Shown: positions 32,388-44,100, numbered from the stretch's first letter. The stretch: DNA of 64,000 bases from Iris pallida (GCA_029216955.1 JANAVB010031417.1:20437278-20501277), one strand, 5' to 3'. Notes: a model not told the origin generated them from the sequence alone. Numbers and translations are program-made.

Positions 32388-34389
32388 TGGGATAAGTATT
32401 TGGACATCAAGAAGTTTGAGATCAACCAAATATTAGATCTTGTTATATTTATTATTGTTACTTAAGGGTCTGCTTGGTAATGGTGTTTTCACCGGTTTTG
32501 GAATGTTTTTGAACCGACCGTTTATGAAAACTCCTGCTTGTTAATTTTTTTGAGGCACTGGTTTTCGTCGGCTCAAAAACCCCCCAAAACCGGTGTAATG
32601 TATTTTTGGGTGGCTTTGTAAACACCTCAAATCGGCAGATTTTGAGCGACTTTATTTTTTTATTCCATTTATATCCTCACGAAAATAGATATAATTATAA
32701 CTACCGATACCCTTCCCTATTTAATTTATTCGTGTAAAAAAACTTTCAGAACCGCTCGTTAGTGAATTACCAAGCATGGATTGGACTAGTTTAAAAGCCG
32801 CTACTTAAAAACCATCCAAAATCGGACCCCTCATAACCGCTCATAATCGGTACTCTAAAAACACTTCATAACCGCTACCCCGATAATTGCCAAGCAGACT
32901 CTAAGACTATTTTAGTGTTTTATTATAATTCTCTATGTTATAAATATTTGTATAATACATAAGAAAAATGATGGTCATTCTACAAAATAATTAGAGTTTC
33001 CACCATCTTCTCTTCTCTTCTCTTGTCTCGTTCTCCATGCTTAACATACCATGAACCCCTACATGATATCAGGGCAAACTCGGTATCGTTTTATGTTTCT
33101 AGAAGAAGAAGCCATGTATATTAATTCGTTGAAATTGTCATTATCGATTTACTTTGACGTCTAGGCAAGAGGTGGATACTGATGATAAAAAGAAGAAGAA
33201 AATATTTACCTAGATGAAGTTGTAAGAGAAACAAAAATTATAAATCTTACATTTTTCATCGGATCATTGTTGTCATCCATCGTTGTCCATCGTCGCAAAA
33301 TAGAAGAAGATGAAGGAGAACTACGGGTCCTCCTTCAGATTATCGTCGTCGTCCTACTCCATCGTTGCGGTGCTCCTCCGCCTTCATTATTTTATTGGAT
33401 CGTCATCTTCATTGTGAATGTGAAGTTAAATTATCGCAAAGATTGGCAACTAGTTCTGTTGTACTAGATTTTTTTTTTACATTACCATCCGAATTTTTGA
33501 CCATGTTTTTGATCGAGTTGTCTCATTGAGGGGGGAGAAAGTCATTCCTTTATCAGTGGTCATCCTCGTTTGTTATCGGGTCATCACTCATCACCATCCT
33601 TCATCATCATCATCCATTGTCTTTGTTGATCTCATCAACCATTAACCACATCCATCATAGTAAGGGATAGTACCTTTAGTTGTAGTGGCCAATATATATG
33701 TCTCATTAATCTCCAAGTTGAAGATAGTTTTGGATCCAATATTAATTAAAAAGAAATCACATATGGGTCCCTTAGTATATATGTGTTATTCCAAGAGGAA
33801 TTCAACATATGTTTGCGAACTTCGCCTTCAAACCTCCAGTTTTAGTGCTCATCGAGCTCTAGTTTGTTGAAAGTTGAGCATTAATATTCGTCATACCCAA
33901 CTTTAGGAGGAGATATAAAGGAAACAACCACAAGTATCAACAACACCCTCATCACAACTAGTCATTAATCGTAGCAATCATCAGACGCAGTAGTCAGCCA
34001 TCGATCATGAATCACTGCAGTCATTAGTTACAACCATCATGCTTCATCATAAATACACCAAGACATTAGTCATCTCAGTCACCTCATTGTCAACAACATC
34101 ATCCTTCCACAAGATCAACAATAGTCTTCATTGACGTTTTTTTTACATCTAATAAGAATAGTTTGGAAGTTTTTGATGAATCAGTTTGGTCAGTTTAGAC
34201 TTAGTTTGAGTTAGTTTGTGTGTTTTTTCTTTTACTTTTGTTGGTTGCAAGTTGTAAATATTCCCATTGGTCAACATGTTCAATTTGAGAAGAAATATAG
34301 AATCAACCAGTTGCATGACCAGTTGACCGTTTGGGGTCGAAAAAATTTAATATTTGGACACCAAGTTAGAGATCAAAAAATGTTATATT
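32388..34389 (+). mobile_element. Decayed copia-type derivative without pol (LARD-like)
   Basis: A segment at 32388-32450 (TTTGGACATCAAG ... CTTGTTATATTT) is repeated, diverged, at 34354-34389, consistent with two LTR starts. At 33063-33075 ACATGATATCAGGGC resembles a mutated initiator-Met primer site (TGGTATCAGAGC) after an LTR end rich in TCTTCTC. The interior (33080-34200) has many CATCATC words but no gag or pol. Its first LTR is split by a MITE and its second by the Tork element. Ends are not fixed. Confidence 0.45.
32466..32901. mobile_element. Harbinger/Tourist-type MITE, TAA target duplication
   Basis: The 436-bp element begins GGGTCTGCTTGGTAAT and ends TTGCCAAGCAGACTC, imperfect inverted repeats of about 15 bp, flanked by TAA (32463-32465 and 32902-32904). 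Inside are CACCGGTTTTGG-like words and their complements. Tourist MITEs typically have GGxxxTGTTTGG ends and TAA/TTA duplications. Confidence 0.75.
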
Positions 34390-35193
34390 TGTTGGAGTGG
34401 GTGGGGTTCCCAACCTATGTGGAGAAGATCCCGGAGTGCGATGAGCGCCGTTCGATGTCGAAGAAGCTCGGGAAGTAGGCAACGAGGAGTTGCTGCTGCT
34501 GCTGCTATCCGAAAGGAGGTTCTGGACTGGAGCCACCGAGTTCGGGCCGAACTCGGTCCCAGGCCGAGTTCTGGCCGAACTCGGTCTGGCTGTTCCAGAA
34601 TGTTGCTGATAGGTTCTGTTTGCCCGACACAGAGTTCTGGCCGAACTCTGTGTCGTCGGGGCTGAGGCGGAAATCTGGGTGATTTTTCACCATTGGATCT
34701 AATCAAACGGTCCAGGTTTGTTACGGGATTAGGGAGTTAAGTTGGGATTTCCAAACCCTAATCAGTGTGTAACACAATTGTAGCACACAACAAGAGGAGA
34801 GAGAGGAAGGAGGCAAGAGTGCCATTACAACTTTGGAAGAGAAGACGGAGGATTGAAGGTGTTTTTCGAAGGAGAATCGGATTCGGGTAATCTCGGCTCA
34901 TCGTTCTCGTTCTTCGTAGCCTTGTAATCATTGTTCTTGCTTCTAAGTGTTGTGGGGATCCGATTTGGATCGGGAAAAATTTGTAGAGGGTGTAATTCTT
35001 CTATTCCATTAGTGGAGGCTTCTCAGGGTTGGACTCCGATCATCCCGTGGTTTTTTTTGCAAGGGTTTTCCACGTCAAAAATTCTCTGTGTCTGCGTGAT
35101 TGTGTTTGGTGTTTTGGTTTGTGCGCTGTTTGCTCGGTTCTCTCACAGGTACTCTCTAGTTTAGGAAAAGGTTTCCGCATTTCTTTCCCAACA
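34390..35193 (+). repeat. Tork copia 5' LTR
   Basis: The LTR is 804 bp, from TGTTGGAGTGGG to CCCAACA, three bases before the primer site. It contains the palindromic GAGTTCGG array (34535-34654). Confidence 0.9.
34535..34654. promoter_or_regulatory. Palindromic GAGTTCGG/CCGAACTC array in the Tork LTR
   Basis: A perfect 11-bp-arm palindrome with one central base is at 34535-34557 (arms ACCGAGTTCGG and CCGAACTCGGT). A second imperfect one is at 34562-34585. A perfect 12-bp stem (GACACAGAGTTC, 34626-34637; GAACTCTGTGTC, 34643-34654) has loop TGGCC. The array recurs in the 3' LTR (39455-39574) with three changes, one in a stem. Related arrays are at 55371-55556 and 62490-62546. Confidence 0.7.
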
Positions 35194-35196
35194 GAG

Positions 35197-35209
35197 TGGT
35201 ATCAGAGCC
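35197..35209 (+). other. Primer binding site, initiator-Met tRNA
   Basis: TGGTATCAGAGCC complements the 3' end of plant initiator-Met tRNA. It starts three bases after the LTR end. Confidence 0.95.
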
Positions 35210-35262
35210 AGGTTCTGGAATTCAGAAGGGTGTCAGGAGTTGACAGAAACTAGAGAGGAGAG

Positions 35263-36012
35263 ATGGACGCGAAGCCGGTGCGCATGGTGAATCTGAATGG
35301 CACCAACTATCACTATTGGCGGAGCAAGATGAAAGATTTGCTGTTTGTTAAGAAGCTGCATCTACCCGTGTTTGCATCCGAGAAGCCCAGTGATAAATCC
35401 GAGGAGGACTGGACATTCGAGCATATACAGGTGTGTGGGTACATACGGCAGTTTGTTGATGAGAACGTGTACAACTACGTTGCCAATATTGAGCACGCGA
35501 AGACGTTGTGGGATAAGCTGGAATCCTTGTATGCGAAGAAGACCGGGGTAAACAAGTTGTTCCTGATCCGAACGATGATGGGTCTGCGATACAAGGATGG
35601 AGCATCTATTTCGGATCACTTGAGTGAGTTCCAGGACGTGGTTGACCAGCTATCTTCTATGGGAGTCAAGTTCGACGACGAAGTTCAAGGACTATGGCTG
35701 CTGTGTACATTGCCAGACTCGTGGGAGACCGTACGAGTATCTATGATCGCTTCTGCTCCAGAGGGCATGGTCAGTCTGGAGTTTGCCAAGAGCGGGGTGT
35801 TGAATGAAGAGATGCGGAGACGTTCTCAGGGCACTTCATCCACATCCCACCACTCAAAGGCACTTGTTTCAGAGAGCCACGGAAGGGGCAAAAGCAGGGG
35901 TCCAGGTGGTGGCAGAGACAAGAGCAGGAGGAAGTCCAAGGGTCGTTACGAGGACTCAGAGTGTTACCATTGTGGTAAGAAGGGCCACATCAAGCGGAAC
36001 TGTTTCGCTTGA
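35263..36012 (+). CDS. Copia Gag (capsid with CCHC zinc knuckle), 249 aa
   Basis: It begins MDAKPVRMVNLNGTNYHYWR and includes the gag-polypeptide core of LTR copia type (TLWDKLESLYAKK, DHLSEFQDVVDQL) and a basic Gly/Arg/Ser linker. A single CCHC knuckle, CYHCGKKGHIKRNC, lies at about 233-246. Directly after the knuckle the frame meets TGA (36010-36012) and then continues as Lys-rich linker into protease. In related elements Gag and Pol are one frame, so the TGA is probably a CGA mutation; a programmed readthrough stop is the alternative. Confidence 0.9.
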   Translation: MDAKPVRMVNLNGTNYHYWRSKMKDLLFVKKLHLPVFASEKPSDKSEEDWTFEHIQVCGYIRQFVDENVYNYVANIEHAKTLWDKLESLYAKKTGVNKLFLIRTMMGLRYKDGASISDHLSEFQDVVDQLSSMGVKFDDEVQGLWLLCTLPDSWETVRVSMIASAPEGMVSLEFAKSGVLNEEMRRRSQGTSSTSHHSKALVSESHGRGKSRGPGGGRDKSRRKSKGRYEDSECYHCGKKGHIKRNCFA

Positions 36013-36498
36013 AAGAGAGAGAAGAAGGGCGACAAGGGGAAGCAAAAAGAGAACACTACAGCGACGGCCTCGATGCATGGAGGCGATGTGATCGTCGTAG
36101 GTAATGAGGTCATTACTAATCTCGCCTGCGATGACAATTCTTGGCTGGTGGACTCAGGGGCTTCAGCACATGTATCTCACAACATGGCACTATTCGCCAC
36201 TTACACAACAAGCGACTGTGGAGTGTTGAAGATGGGCAATGGAGATGTGTCGAAGGCGGTTGCCGTTGGAGATATGCATTTGAGAACGAAGACGGGTGCG
36301 GTTCTTGTTCTCAAGGATGTTCGTCATGTCCCTGATATCCGTTTCAACCTGGTGTCGGTTGGAAGGTTGGATGACGAGGGATTCTTCGGTCTCTTCGGGA
36401 ATAGTCAGTGGAAGCTTTCCAGAGGTTCGATGGTGATTGCCAGAGGAAGCAAGAAGTCCGGTCTCTACTATATGGAAGGGAGCACACAGGGGGCATAG
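36013..36498 (+). pseudogene. Copia linker and aspartic protease segment
   Basis: This is the same frame as gag after the TGA. It has a Lys-rich linker, then the protease active site in SWLVDSGASAHVSHNM (Asp of DSGA near 36151), GNGDVSKAVAVGD and a conserved LKDVRHVPDIRFNLVSVGRL block. TAG at 36496-36498 interrupts the frame just before the GAG-pre-integrase domain; CAG to TAG is the simplest explanation. Confidence 0.85.
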
Positions 36499-38568
36499 GA
36501 GGTGAACGCAGTCAGTGATGCGTCTACCGAGTTGTGGCACAGGCGGCTCGGCCATATCAGCGAGAAGGGGATGAGCTACTTGGTGAACAGGAAGGTGATT
36601 CCAGGGCTCAAGTCTACAAAGTTGGAGAAGTGCACGCACTGCTTAGCTGGGAAGCAAAATAGGGTGTCTTTCCAAAGTCATCCAAGTTCGAGGAAGCCGG
36701 CGTTGCTCGAGTTGATTCACTCGGATGTCTGCGGTCCTATGAAGGTAAAATCTCTTGGTGGTGCTTCTTATTTTGTAACCTTTATTGATGACTGTTCCAG
36801 AAAGGTTTGGGTCTATGCCTTAAAGACCAAGGATCAAGTGCTGCCTACTTTCAAGGAGTTTCAGGCCTCTGTTGAAAGAGAGACGGGCAAAAAGTTATTG
36901 TGTGTTCGGTCCGACAATGGCGGCGAATACATTGGTCCCTTTGATGCGTATTGCAGAGAGCAAGGGATACGACACCAGAAGACTCCGCCCAAGATACCTC
37001 AGCTCAATGGTGTAGCGGAGCGCATGAACAAGACACTGGTGGAGAGGGTGCGGTGTTTGCTGTCAGAAGCAAACTTGCCGGGCAGTTATTGGGGTGAGGC
37101 TCTTCTCACAGCTGCTTATGTTATTAATTTGTCTCCTAGTGCTCCTTTGCATGGTGATGTACCTGACAAAGTATGGTACGACAAAGAGCCGTCATACAAT
37201 CACCTGCGAGTGTTTGGCTGTAAGGCCTTCGTGCATGTACCGAAGGACGAGAGGACCAAACTTGAGCCAAAGACGAGGCGATGCGTCTTTGTCGGCTACG
37301 GTCGGGATGAGTTTGGCTATAGACTCTACGACCCGGTAGGAAAAAAGCTCTACAGAACTAGGGACATGGTGTTCGTCGAGGATCAGACCATGACCAACAC
37401 TCAGGATTTCGAGACGCCTTCTGAGGCTGAGGAATTGCCTGAGTTAGAGTCATTTCGCTTCGAACAGTTTCCAGAGGACATCGCAGAGGATCCAGTTATG
37501 GGGGAGCCAGTACATGGAGTAGCTCCCAACCTTGATCATCAGCCTGCTGATGGTGGTCAGGGTGTCCCTCAGGAGGATGAGCATGCCAGAGAGGCAGTTC
37601 CTGAAGGGGAGGAGGCTGTTGGTATACAGCCAGCACCAGTGGCTCCACTGAGAAGGAGCGACAGAGATCGTCGACCATCTACGAGATACTCACCGGATGA
37701 GTATGTGCTATTGACTAACGGGGGAGAGCCCGAAAGTTTTGCAGAGGCTATGGATGACGAACACAGACATGAGTGGATGGAGGCCATGCAGGAGGAGATG
37801 AGTTCCTTGCACACTAATTCCACTTATGAGCTGGTACGGTTGCCAAAGGGCAAGAAGGCTTTGAAGAATCGATGGGTGTTTAGAGTGAAGCAGATGGATG
37901 ATGCTACTCGCCCTCGATACAAAGCGAGGCTGGTAGTTAAAGGCTACGGTCAGCGGAAAGGCGTGGATTATGATGAGATCTTTTCGCCTGTCGTCAAGCA
38001 TTCGTCTATTCGGGTGGTGCTAGCATTAGCAGCCTGTCTCGACTTGGAGGTCAAGCAGATGGATGTGAAGACGACATTCCTCCACGATGATCTTGAGGAG
38101 GAGCTGTACATGGAGCAGCCAGAGGGATTCTGTGAGAAGGGTAAGTCACATTTGGTCTGCCGGTTGAAGAAAAGCTTGTATGGTCTGAAGCAGGCTCCGA
38201 GGCAGTGGTACAGGAAGTTCGAGTCGTTTATGGGGGAGCATGGTTATGCACAGACGACGTCGGATCACTGTGTATTTGTGAGATATTTTGCCGATGATGA
38301 TTTCATCATTTTATTGCTCTATGTTGATGATATGCTATTAGTGGGTCGGAATGCCACTAGGATAGCGGAGTTGAAGCGCCAACTGGGCACGACCTTCTCT
38401 ATGAAGGATTTGGGCGCAGTGAAGACTATTCTTGGGATAAAGATCAGCCGAGAGAGAGAGAGTCCAAGTTGCTATACTTGTCCCAAAGAAGTACATTCAC
38501 CGGGTACTTCAGCGTTTCGGTATGGACGGGTCGAAGAAAGTGAGTTGCCCCCATACGGCTCACTTTAA
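36499..38568 (+). pseudogene. Copia integrase and reverse transcriptase
   Basis: In order: GAG-pre-integrase zinc finger (LWHRRLGHISEKG ... CTHCLAGKQ), integrase core with D (HSDVCGP), D (RSDNGGEY) and E (LNGVAERMNKTL), an acidic linker, then RT from about NRWVFRVKQ with YVDDMLLVG at about 38322-38348. In the conserved MDVKTAFLHG box two residues are changed (MDVKTTFLHDD), possibly harmful. From about 38450 the frame is lost after a GAGAGA run; the residues after SRERE are out of frame, up to a stop at 38566. Confidence 0.9.
38449..38490 (+). other. Frameshift zone in copia pol (GA repeat and following codons)
   Basis: RT reads in one frame up to the (GA)n run at about 38451-38462. A short LLYLSQ stretch then appears in another frame, and from about 38485 the RNase H portion continues in a third. 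Two small indels, one in the GA run, explain this. Confidence 0.75.
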
Positions 38569-39292
38569 GCTCACTGAGGTACAGTGTCCATCTACCGAGG
38601 ACGAAAAAGAAGATATGGAGCGGGTTCCATATGCCTCAGCTGTGGGAAGCCTTATGTATGCCATGGTGTGTACGAGGCCAGATATTGCTCATGCAGTTGG
38701 TACGGTTAGCATGTATCTTTCAAATCCTGGAAGGGTACATTGGAGTGCGGTCAAGTGGATTCTACGATATCTTCAGGACACTGCTGGTTGGAGACTTTTC
38801 TTTGGTGGTGACGAGCCGAAGCTGGTTGGGTATACCGACGCTGATATGGCTGAAGATGTAGACACGAGGCGATCGACTTCGGGCTACGTGATGATGTTTG
38901 CGGGAGGAGCGGTGTCGTGGCAGTCGCGGTTGCAGAAGTGTGTTGCCTTATCAACGACAGAGGCAGAGTACATTACGGCGACGGAGGCTTGCAAGGAGCT
39001 GCTGTGGATGAAGAAGCTGCTGCAGGAAATGGGACTGAAGCAAGAGCAGTATACTTTGCTTTACGACAGTCAGAGTGCTATTCACCTTGTGAAGAATCAG
39101 ACGTTTCATAGCCGGTCCAAACACATTGAGACTCGGTATCATTGGATACGGGATGTGGTTGAAAAGAAGGACGCGGAGCTTGAGAAGGTTCATACAGATG
39201 ACAACGGAGCTGATATGTTCACGAAGATTCTACCAAGGAAGAAGTTTGAGTACTGCAGGCAGATCGTCGGGATGACGATATCCTCCCCATAG
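38495..39292 (+). pseudogene. Copia RT end and RNase H
   Basis: The frame is recovered after the shift (MDGSKKVSCPHTAHFKL onward). RNase H marks are D in GYTDADMAED, E in TTEAEYITATEA, D in LLYDSQSAIHL, and the end HTDDNGADMFTKILPRKKFE. The SKHIETRYHWIRDVVEKK block is typical of the Tork/TNT1 branch. The stop at 39290 is followed by the polypurine tract. It cannot be made as part of the polyprotein in this copy. Confidence 0.9.
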
Positions 39293-39296
39293 TTGT

Positions 39297-39309
39297 GAAG
39301 GGAGAGATT
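39297..39309 (+). other. Copia polypurine tract
   Basis: GAAGGGAGAGATT directly before the 3' LTR start (TGTTGG at 39310). Confidence 0.85.
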
Positions 39310-40096
39310 TGTTGGAGTGGGTAGGGTTCCCAACCTATGTGGAGAAGATCCCGGAGTGCGACGAGCGCCGTTCGATGTCGAAGAAGCTCGAGAAGTAGGC
39401 AACGAGGAGTTGTTGCTGCTGCTGCTATCCGAAAGGAGGTTCTGGACTGGAGCCACCGAGTTCGGGCCGAACTCGGTCCCAGGCCGAGTTCTGGCCGAAC
39501 TCCGTCTGGCTGTTCCAGAATGTTGTTGATAGGTTCTGTTTGCCCGACACAGAGTTCTGGCCGAACTCTGTGTCATCGGGGCTGAGGCAAAAATCTGGGT
39601 GATTTTTCACCATTGGATCTAATCAAACGGTTCAGGTTTATTGCGGGATTAGGGAGTTAAGTTGGGATTTCCAAACCCTAATCAGTGTGTAACACAATTG
39701 TAGCACACAACAAGAGGAGAGAGAGGAAGGAGGCAAGAGTGCCATTACAACTTTGGAAGAGAAGACGGAGGATTGAAGGTGTTTTTCGAAGGAGAATCGG
39801 ATTCGGGTAATCTCTGCTCGTCGTTCTCGTTCTTCGTAGCCTTGTAATCATTGTTCTTGCTTCTAAGTGTTGTGGGGATCCGATTTGGATCGGGAGAAGT
39901 TTGTAGAGAGTATAATTCTTATATTCCATTAGTGGAGGCTTCTCAGGGTTGGACTCCGATCGTCCCGTGGTTTTTCCCGCAAGGGTTTTCCACGTCAAAA
40001 ATTCTCTGTGTCTGCGTGATTGTGTTTGGTGTTTTGGTTTGTGCGCTGTTTGCTCGGTTCTCTCGCAGGTACTCTCTAGTTTGGGGAAAGGTTTCC
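39310..40096 (+). repeat. Tork copia 3' LTR, right end aberrant
   Basis: It matches the 5' LTR up to AAAGGTTTCC at about 40096. The next 16 bp (CTTTAATTTTCTTCCA region) do not match the 5' LTR terminus (GCATTTCTTTCCCAACA). The true end has been replaced, deleted or heavily mutated. Confidence 0.85.
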
Positions 40097-40138
40097 TCTT
40101 TAATTTTCTTCCATGTTTCGTATTAACGTTTAATATTG

Positions 40139-41128
40139 GTGTAGCACCCAGTTTCTAAAATGAGGGTAATTTTAAAACTTTGTAATTAGAATCATTTAAT
40201 AATGATATTTAAACCATGTTATAATTTTTGGTAATTTTTAGTTAATTTAAAACTATTTAAAATCACGACTTGTGATTTTGATGATTGACTAGTGTAACCC
40301 TAGAGTTTGGCTGAGCCTAGAGACTAACCATGACCAAGGGAGCCTATTCATGTGATTAGGATGACTAATTACAACTTTTTAGTCTAAGAATATTTTGGTC
40401 ATTTTGACACTTTTGTGAAATTGTAAATTATATGAATTAAATATGTGCTAGTTAATTATTGAGACTTGACCTAGAAGTTTAGCCTAATCTAGATGTTAGT
40501 CATGACCCTAGAGTCTAAGTTAGAGGGTTTCAACTAAGTAATCAAATTAGATTAATATCTAGATATTTTGTTAGTGTGATATTTTAGGCTAAATGTTAAG
40601 AAAGGTTACTTTAGTTGTGAGCCCTTAGATTGGCTTGAATTTGTTGGAGAAGCCTTGACCACTCATCCTAAACCCTAACCCTAACCTAATGGCAGCCATC
40701 AAACACCCCCTCTATAAATACAACACATTAACCCTTTAGCATCATTTTTAAATTATTTGAATTGCCTCTTTTTGTGTTCTTTCCCAATTCCTCCCCAAAT
40801 GTCTAAATCAACTCCAAATTGAGCATAGTCTTGTGCATTGGACTCCCCTAAAGTATAGGACACCATTAGTGGGTAGCTAGCAAGGATTCGTAGGCTCGGG
40901 ATCGTCGCAAGATGAAGAGGAGCCCTCATTCAAAAAGCTCTAAATTAAGGTTTTACCTTCAATAGGTAAAACCCATCAAACCTATTCAAATTTTAGTTTT
41001 CTTTCCATGGATGCATCCATTTAGGGTTCCCCTAGGTGTAGCCTAAGTTTGGTAGAAATTCGTGTCCATTACGTGTCCGTATCGGACACGTATCGGTGTG
41101 TAGGAATAGGTGTTCGATGAAATGCTTG
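40139..41128 (+). repeat. LTR-like fragment interrupted by solo LTR (continues 45169-45363)
   Basis: It may start at TGTAGCACCC (40139). A TATA-like CTATAAATA is at about 40712 with pyrimidine-rich sequence after it. Two telomere-like CCCTAA units at about 40670 look accidental. At 41065-41100 it has GTGTCC/GGACAC inverted words, repeated after the insertion at 45264-45285. The family is unknown; the right end is cut by the minus-strand LTR at 45364. Confidence 0.4.
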
Positions 41129-44100
41129 TGTGAGCACCCTAAATTTTGGGTTGATTTTATTTTATTTTATTTTATTTTCTGATTGATTGGTTTCGATAAA
41201 TAATTTATTCTGTTATTTTTCTTAAGTGTACTTTTCCGTGCCTTTGATATTTGGAGTGTCAGGGATGTTCAACTCTGGAAATCTTCTTCACGAGTTTTGG
41301 AGTGGACAGGATTACCTTCATGATGGTATATAGTGTCCCACTCAAACTTGTTCCCTTGTGCTCTTTTTGCTTTGCAGAACTTCGGGTCGATTTAGACCAT
41401 TTGATCATTAATTGATTTTCCCACTCTTTTCCTTGATCATTATTAGCACGTTACCGTGACTTTTAATTTGGGAGCGCAAGACCAGTCAGTTTCTTGAAAC
41501 CAATTTCTCATGCATGATCTACTCGAGACGCTCGTCACCCATGACCTACGTGTCCCACTCAGACACGCCATTTTGTGCTCCATTTGCCTCACACAACTTT
41601 TCTGACACGTGACCCGATTTTATCTCACCCCACGGTGTCACACTTATTTTCCAACTTAATTTGTGGGTACCATGTCGACCAAAACCTGTCAGCCCCAATT
41701 ATGGACATGGCCCACATTGAGCCTACTATCCGTATGCCACTTGTGTCCTATTTATTGGAATCTCCATGTGCTACTTATTTGCCCATGATCATGAACACCT
41801 ATTTAAATTCGTTTATTTCGCTATGTCTGATTTTGATCCAATCCGGCTCCACCAAGTCCAGCCAGCTTCGTGTTACTCTCCATCATGACACCCCCAGCCT
41901 CATTATCCTTGAAAATATCAAGTACTCTTCTACCTATTTTTTTATATTTAATAGAAATTTCTATTGATATTAAATCCATTGGAATGACCCAATTTTTAGC
42001 TAATTAAATCCTAGCCATAGGATCCTCCCATTTAATCCTCACCATCAATTTCCCTCCAACTCTCATCAATTTCCCATAAACCCCCACCAGCCACATGTGG
42101 CCGGCCCTAAAAGCTAGGCACATCTCTCTCTCCTCCCTCTCATTAATTATTCAATTCATCTTCTCTCTCTCTCACTATTATTTTTTCCACACCTTTTCTT
42201 CTCTCCTCACCAACACAGCAACTACAACAAACATACACACACACCCGACCACCCTACCAAGCCCAGGCCGACCTCCCCTTCTTCCCTGTCAGGCGCCGCC
42301 GGCCACCCTGGCCGAGCTCGGCCACCCACAGCTCCTCCTCCTCCTTCCCTCCTCATTCATTCCTCCACCACTACACCAAGCCATCCACCACCATCAACAC
42401 CATGGCCGCCACCACCATTCCACCTCCCCCACCGTAGCAGCCTAGCAGTGGTCGGCCTCGCTGTGGCCACGCTGGCCGCCCCCGCCGCCGCCGCCGGCCA
42501 GGCTAGGCCGCGCGAGCCCCCGGCCAGCAGCAGCAGCTGCACGCATGCATGGCGTGCACGTGCGCGCGAGCGCGGGCCGCCGTCGTGCGCCGTCGCGCCG
42601 CCGCACGGCCGCCGTGGGCCCCCTGGCCGTGCGCCCCACTCCGCCAGCGACTTCGCACGCGTTTTTCCAGAAATTCGACCGTTGGATCTGCAATTTCTTC
42701 GCTCCGTCACAATCTCGGTATATCCACCTTCACTCCTGTCAATTTTCGTCTGTTAATTTTATCGTTTGATACATCAAAACCGGCCACCAAGTTGACCGTT
42801 TAAATTGTATTAAATTTGGACAGTTTTGCGGGGTCAACTTCGTCAGCTTGTATCTCCTCCACCGCAGCTCCTTTTAGCGTGCTACCAATTCCTGTGCGAA
42901 GCTATTATAACCCTCTTGCTACCCCTCCAGTTTCTTTTCATTGTGAGCTTGTTTGATTGGTTGAATTCGACGCCAAAATTGGCCGTCCGAATTCGTAATT
43001 TCCAACTTGTAAAATTCCATTTTTGAACACGGGACTCCAGATTTCATTTCTGACACCACCATTAGACTCGTGGCGTCGTTTTGACATGTTTTCATATAAA
43101 ATTTATTAGATTTAGAGGACGTGGGCCCTGGCACATTTTTCGATGCAAAGTGGGTCCCACAGTCCAGGTCAACGGGACTTTTTGATGCCGGCTCATAGGA
43201 ATCCAATTCCGGATATACCGTTGAGTTCGTATTGTCATTCTGGACTCGTTGACATGTAGTTTGCTGAGTTTTGAGAATATTGGCTCCGGCACGCATTTTC
43301 GTGCAAACCGGAATTCCAAGTTCTGGTCAACGGACCAAATTGAGATCGGGTCAACGGAATCCAATTCTGGAGATACCGTTGGGTTCGTATCGTCATTCTG
43401 GTTTCGTGGACGTATAATTTGTTATATTTTATAGACTTATTTTCTTGCACGTTTTTCGGTGCAATACGGCTCCGACATGGATACCGTTTTGATCCGAAAT
43501 TACCTTTTTGCCCTTGTGTCCAAATTGGACCGATGGGTAGGCTATCCTAGCTAATTTGACCATTCTGGACACGTTGGCGATGTTTATTTCATCGTCCGAC
43601 AATGTTTGTTGATAATTTCTCTGAGTTTAACCTTTTTATAATTTATTAATAATTAATTCTTATAATGTTCGTATTTCGGGATTAGTACAACGAAACTGAG
43701 TTCAGTCAATTCCAGTGATCTCACATCGCTGAAATTGACAAGATGGACACATGGATCACTATAATAAGATTATCAACTTTACCGTTGATCTTCTTATCTC
43801 GATTTGCGTGTCGTAAGTTTCGACGTACGAATAACAAAGTACACTTTATATCTTTAATAATTAGACTAGAATTGACCCTATTTGACCAGAGTTGACCAGT
43901 TGACCCAAAGTCAACTGTAAACCAACACTTGATCTAGTTTGACTAGATTATTGACCAGAGTTGACCTAGAGTTGTTTTGACTTAGAAGAACCTAGGATAA
44001 AATAGATTGCTTGTAGAGATTTATTTATTACAACTTGAACACCTTGTAACCTGTGTTGCTTTAAATAGGACTCTGTGGCTTCAGTTGGACCCCCTATACT

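Larger units (their letters stand above)
34390..40096 (+). mobile_element. Tork-type copia retrotransposon, nearly complete, inactive
   Basis: Two LTRs of about 0.8 kb bracket gag, protease, integrase, RT and RNase H in copia order, in one frame apart from lesions. The initiator-Met primer site (35197-35209) and polypurine tract (39297-39309) are present. The LTRs differ at roughly 25 of 790 positions by eye (about 3 per cent), so it is much older than Tekay-2. The lesions are TGA at 36010, TAG at 36496 and a +1 net frameshift near 38450-38490. The TNT1-like RNase H end and the one-frame layout suggest the Tork lineage. The last 16 bp of the 3' LTR do not match the 5' LTR, and no target duplication was found. 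Confidence 0.92.

Noticed and set aside
33267..34478. Short plus-strand ORFs between the MITE and the Tork element
   Set aside because: Simple-sequence CATC-rich reading; no gag or pol motif.
34535..34654. Heat-shock element interpretation of the GAA/TTC words
   Set aside because: Heat-shock elements need GAA and TTC units two bases apart; here the spacing is zero or five.
40665..40692. Telomere-like CCCTAA units
   Set aside because: Only about two units inside an LTR-like fragment; no array.
42357..42769. Several overlapping Ala/Arg/Pro-rich ORFs on both strands
   Set aside because: They lie in the GC-rich block of a solo LTR and are open in many frames at once through lack of AT-rich stop codons.
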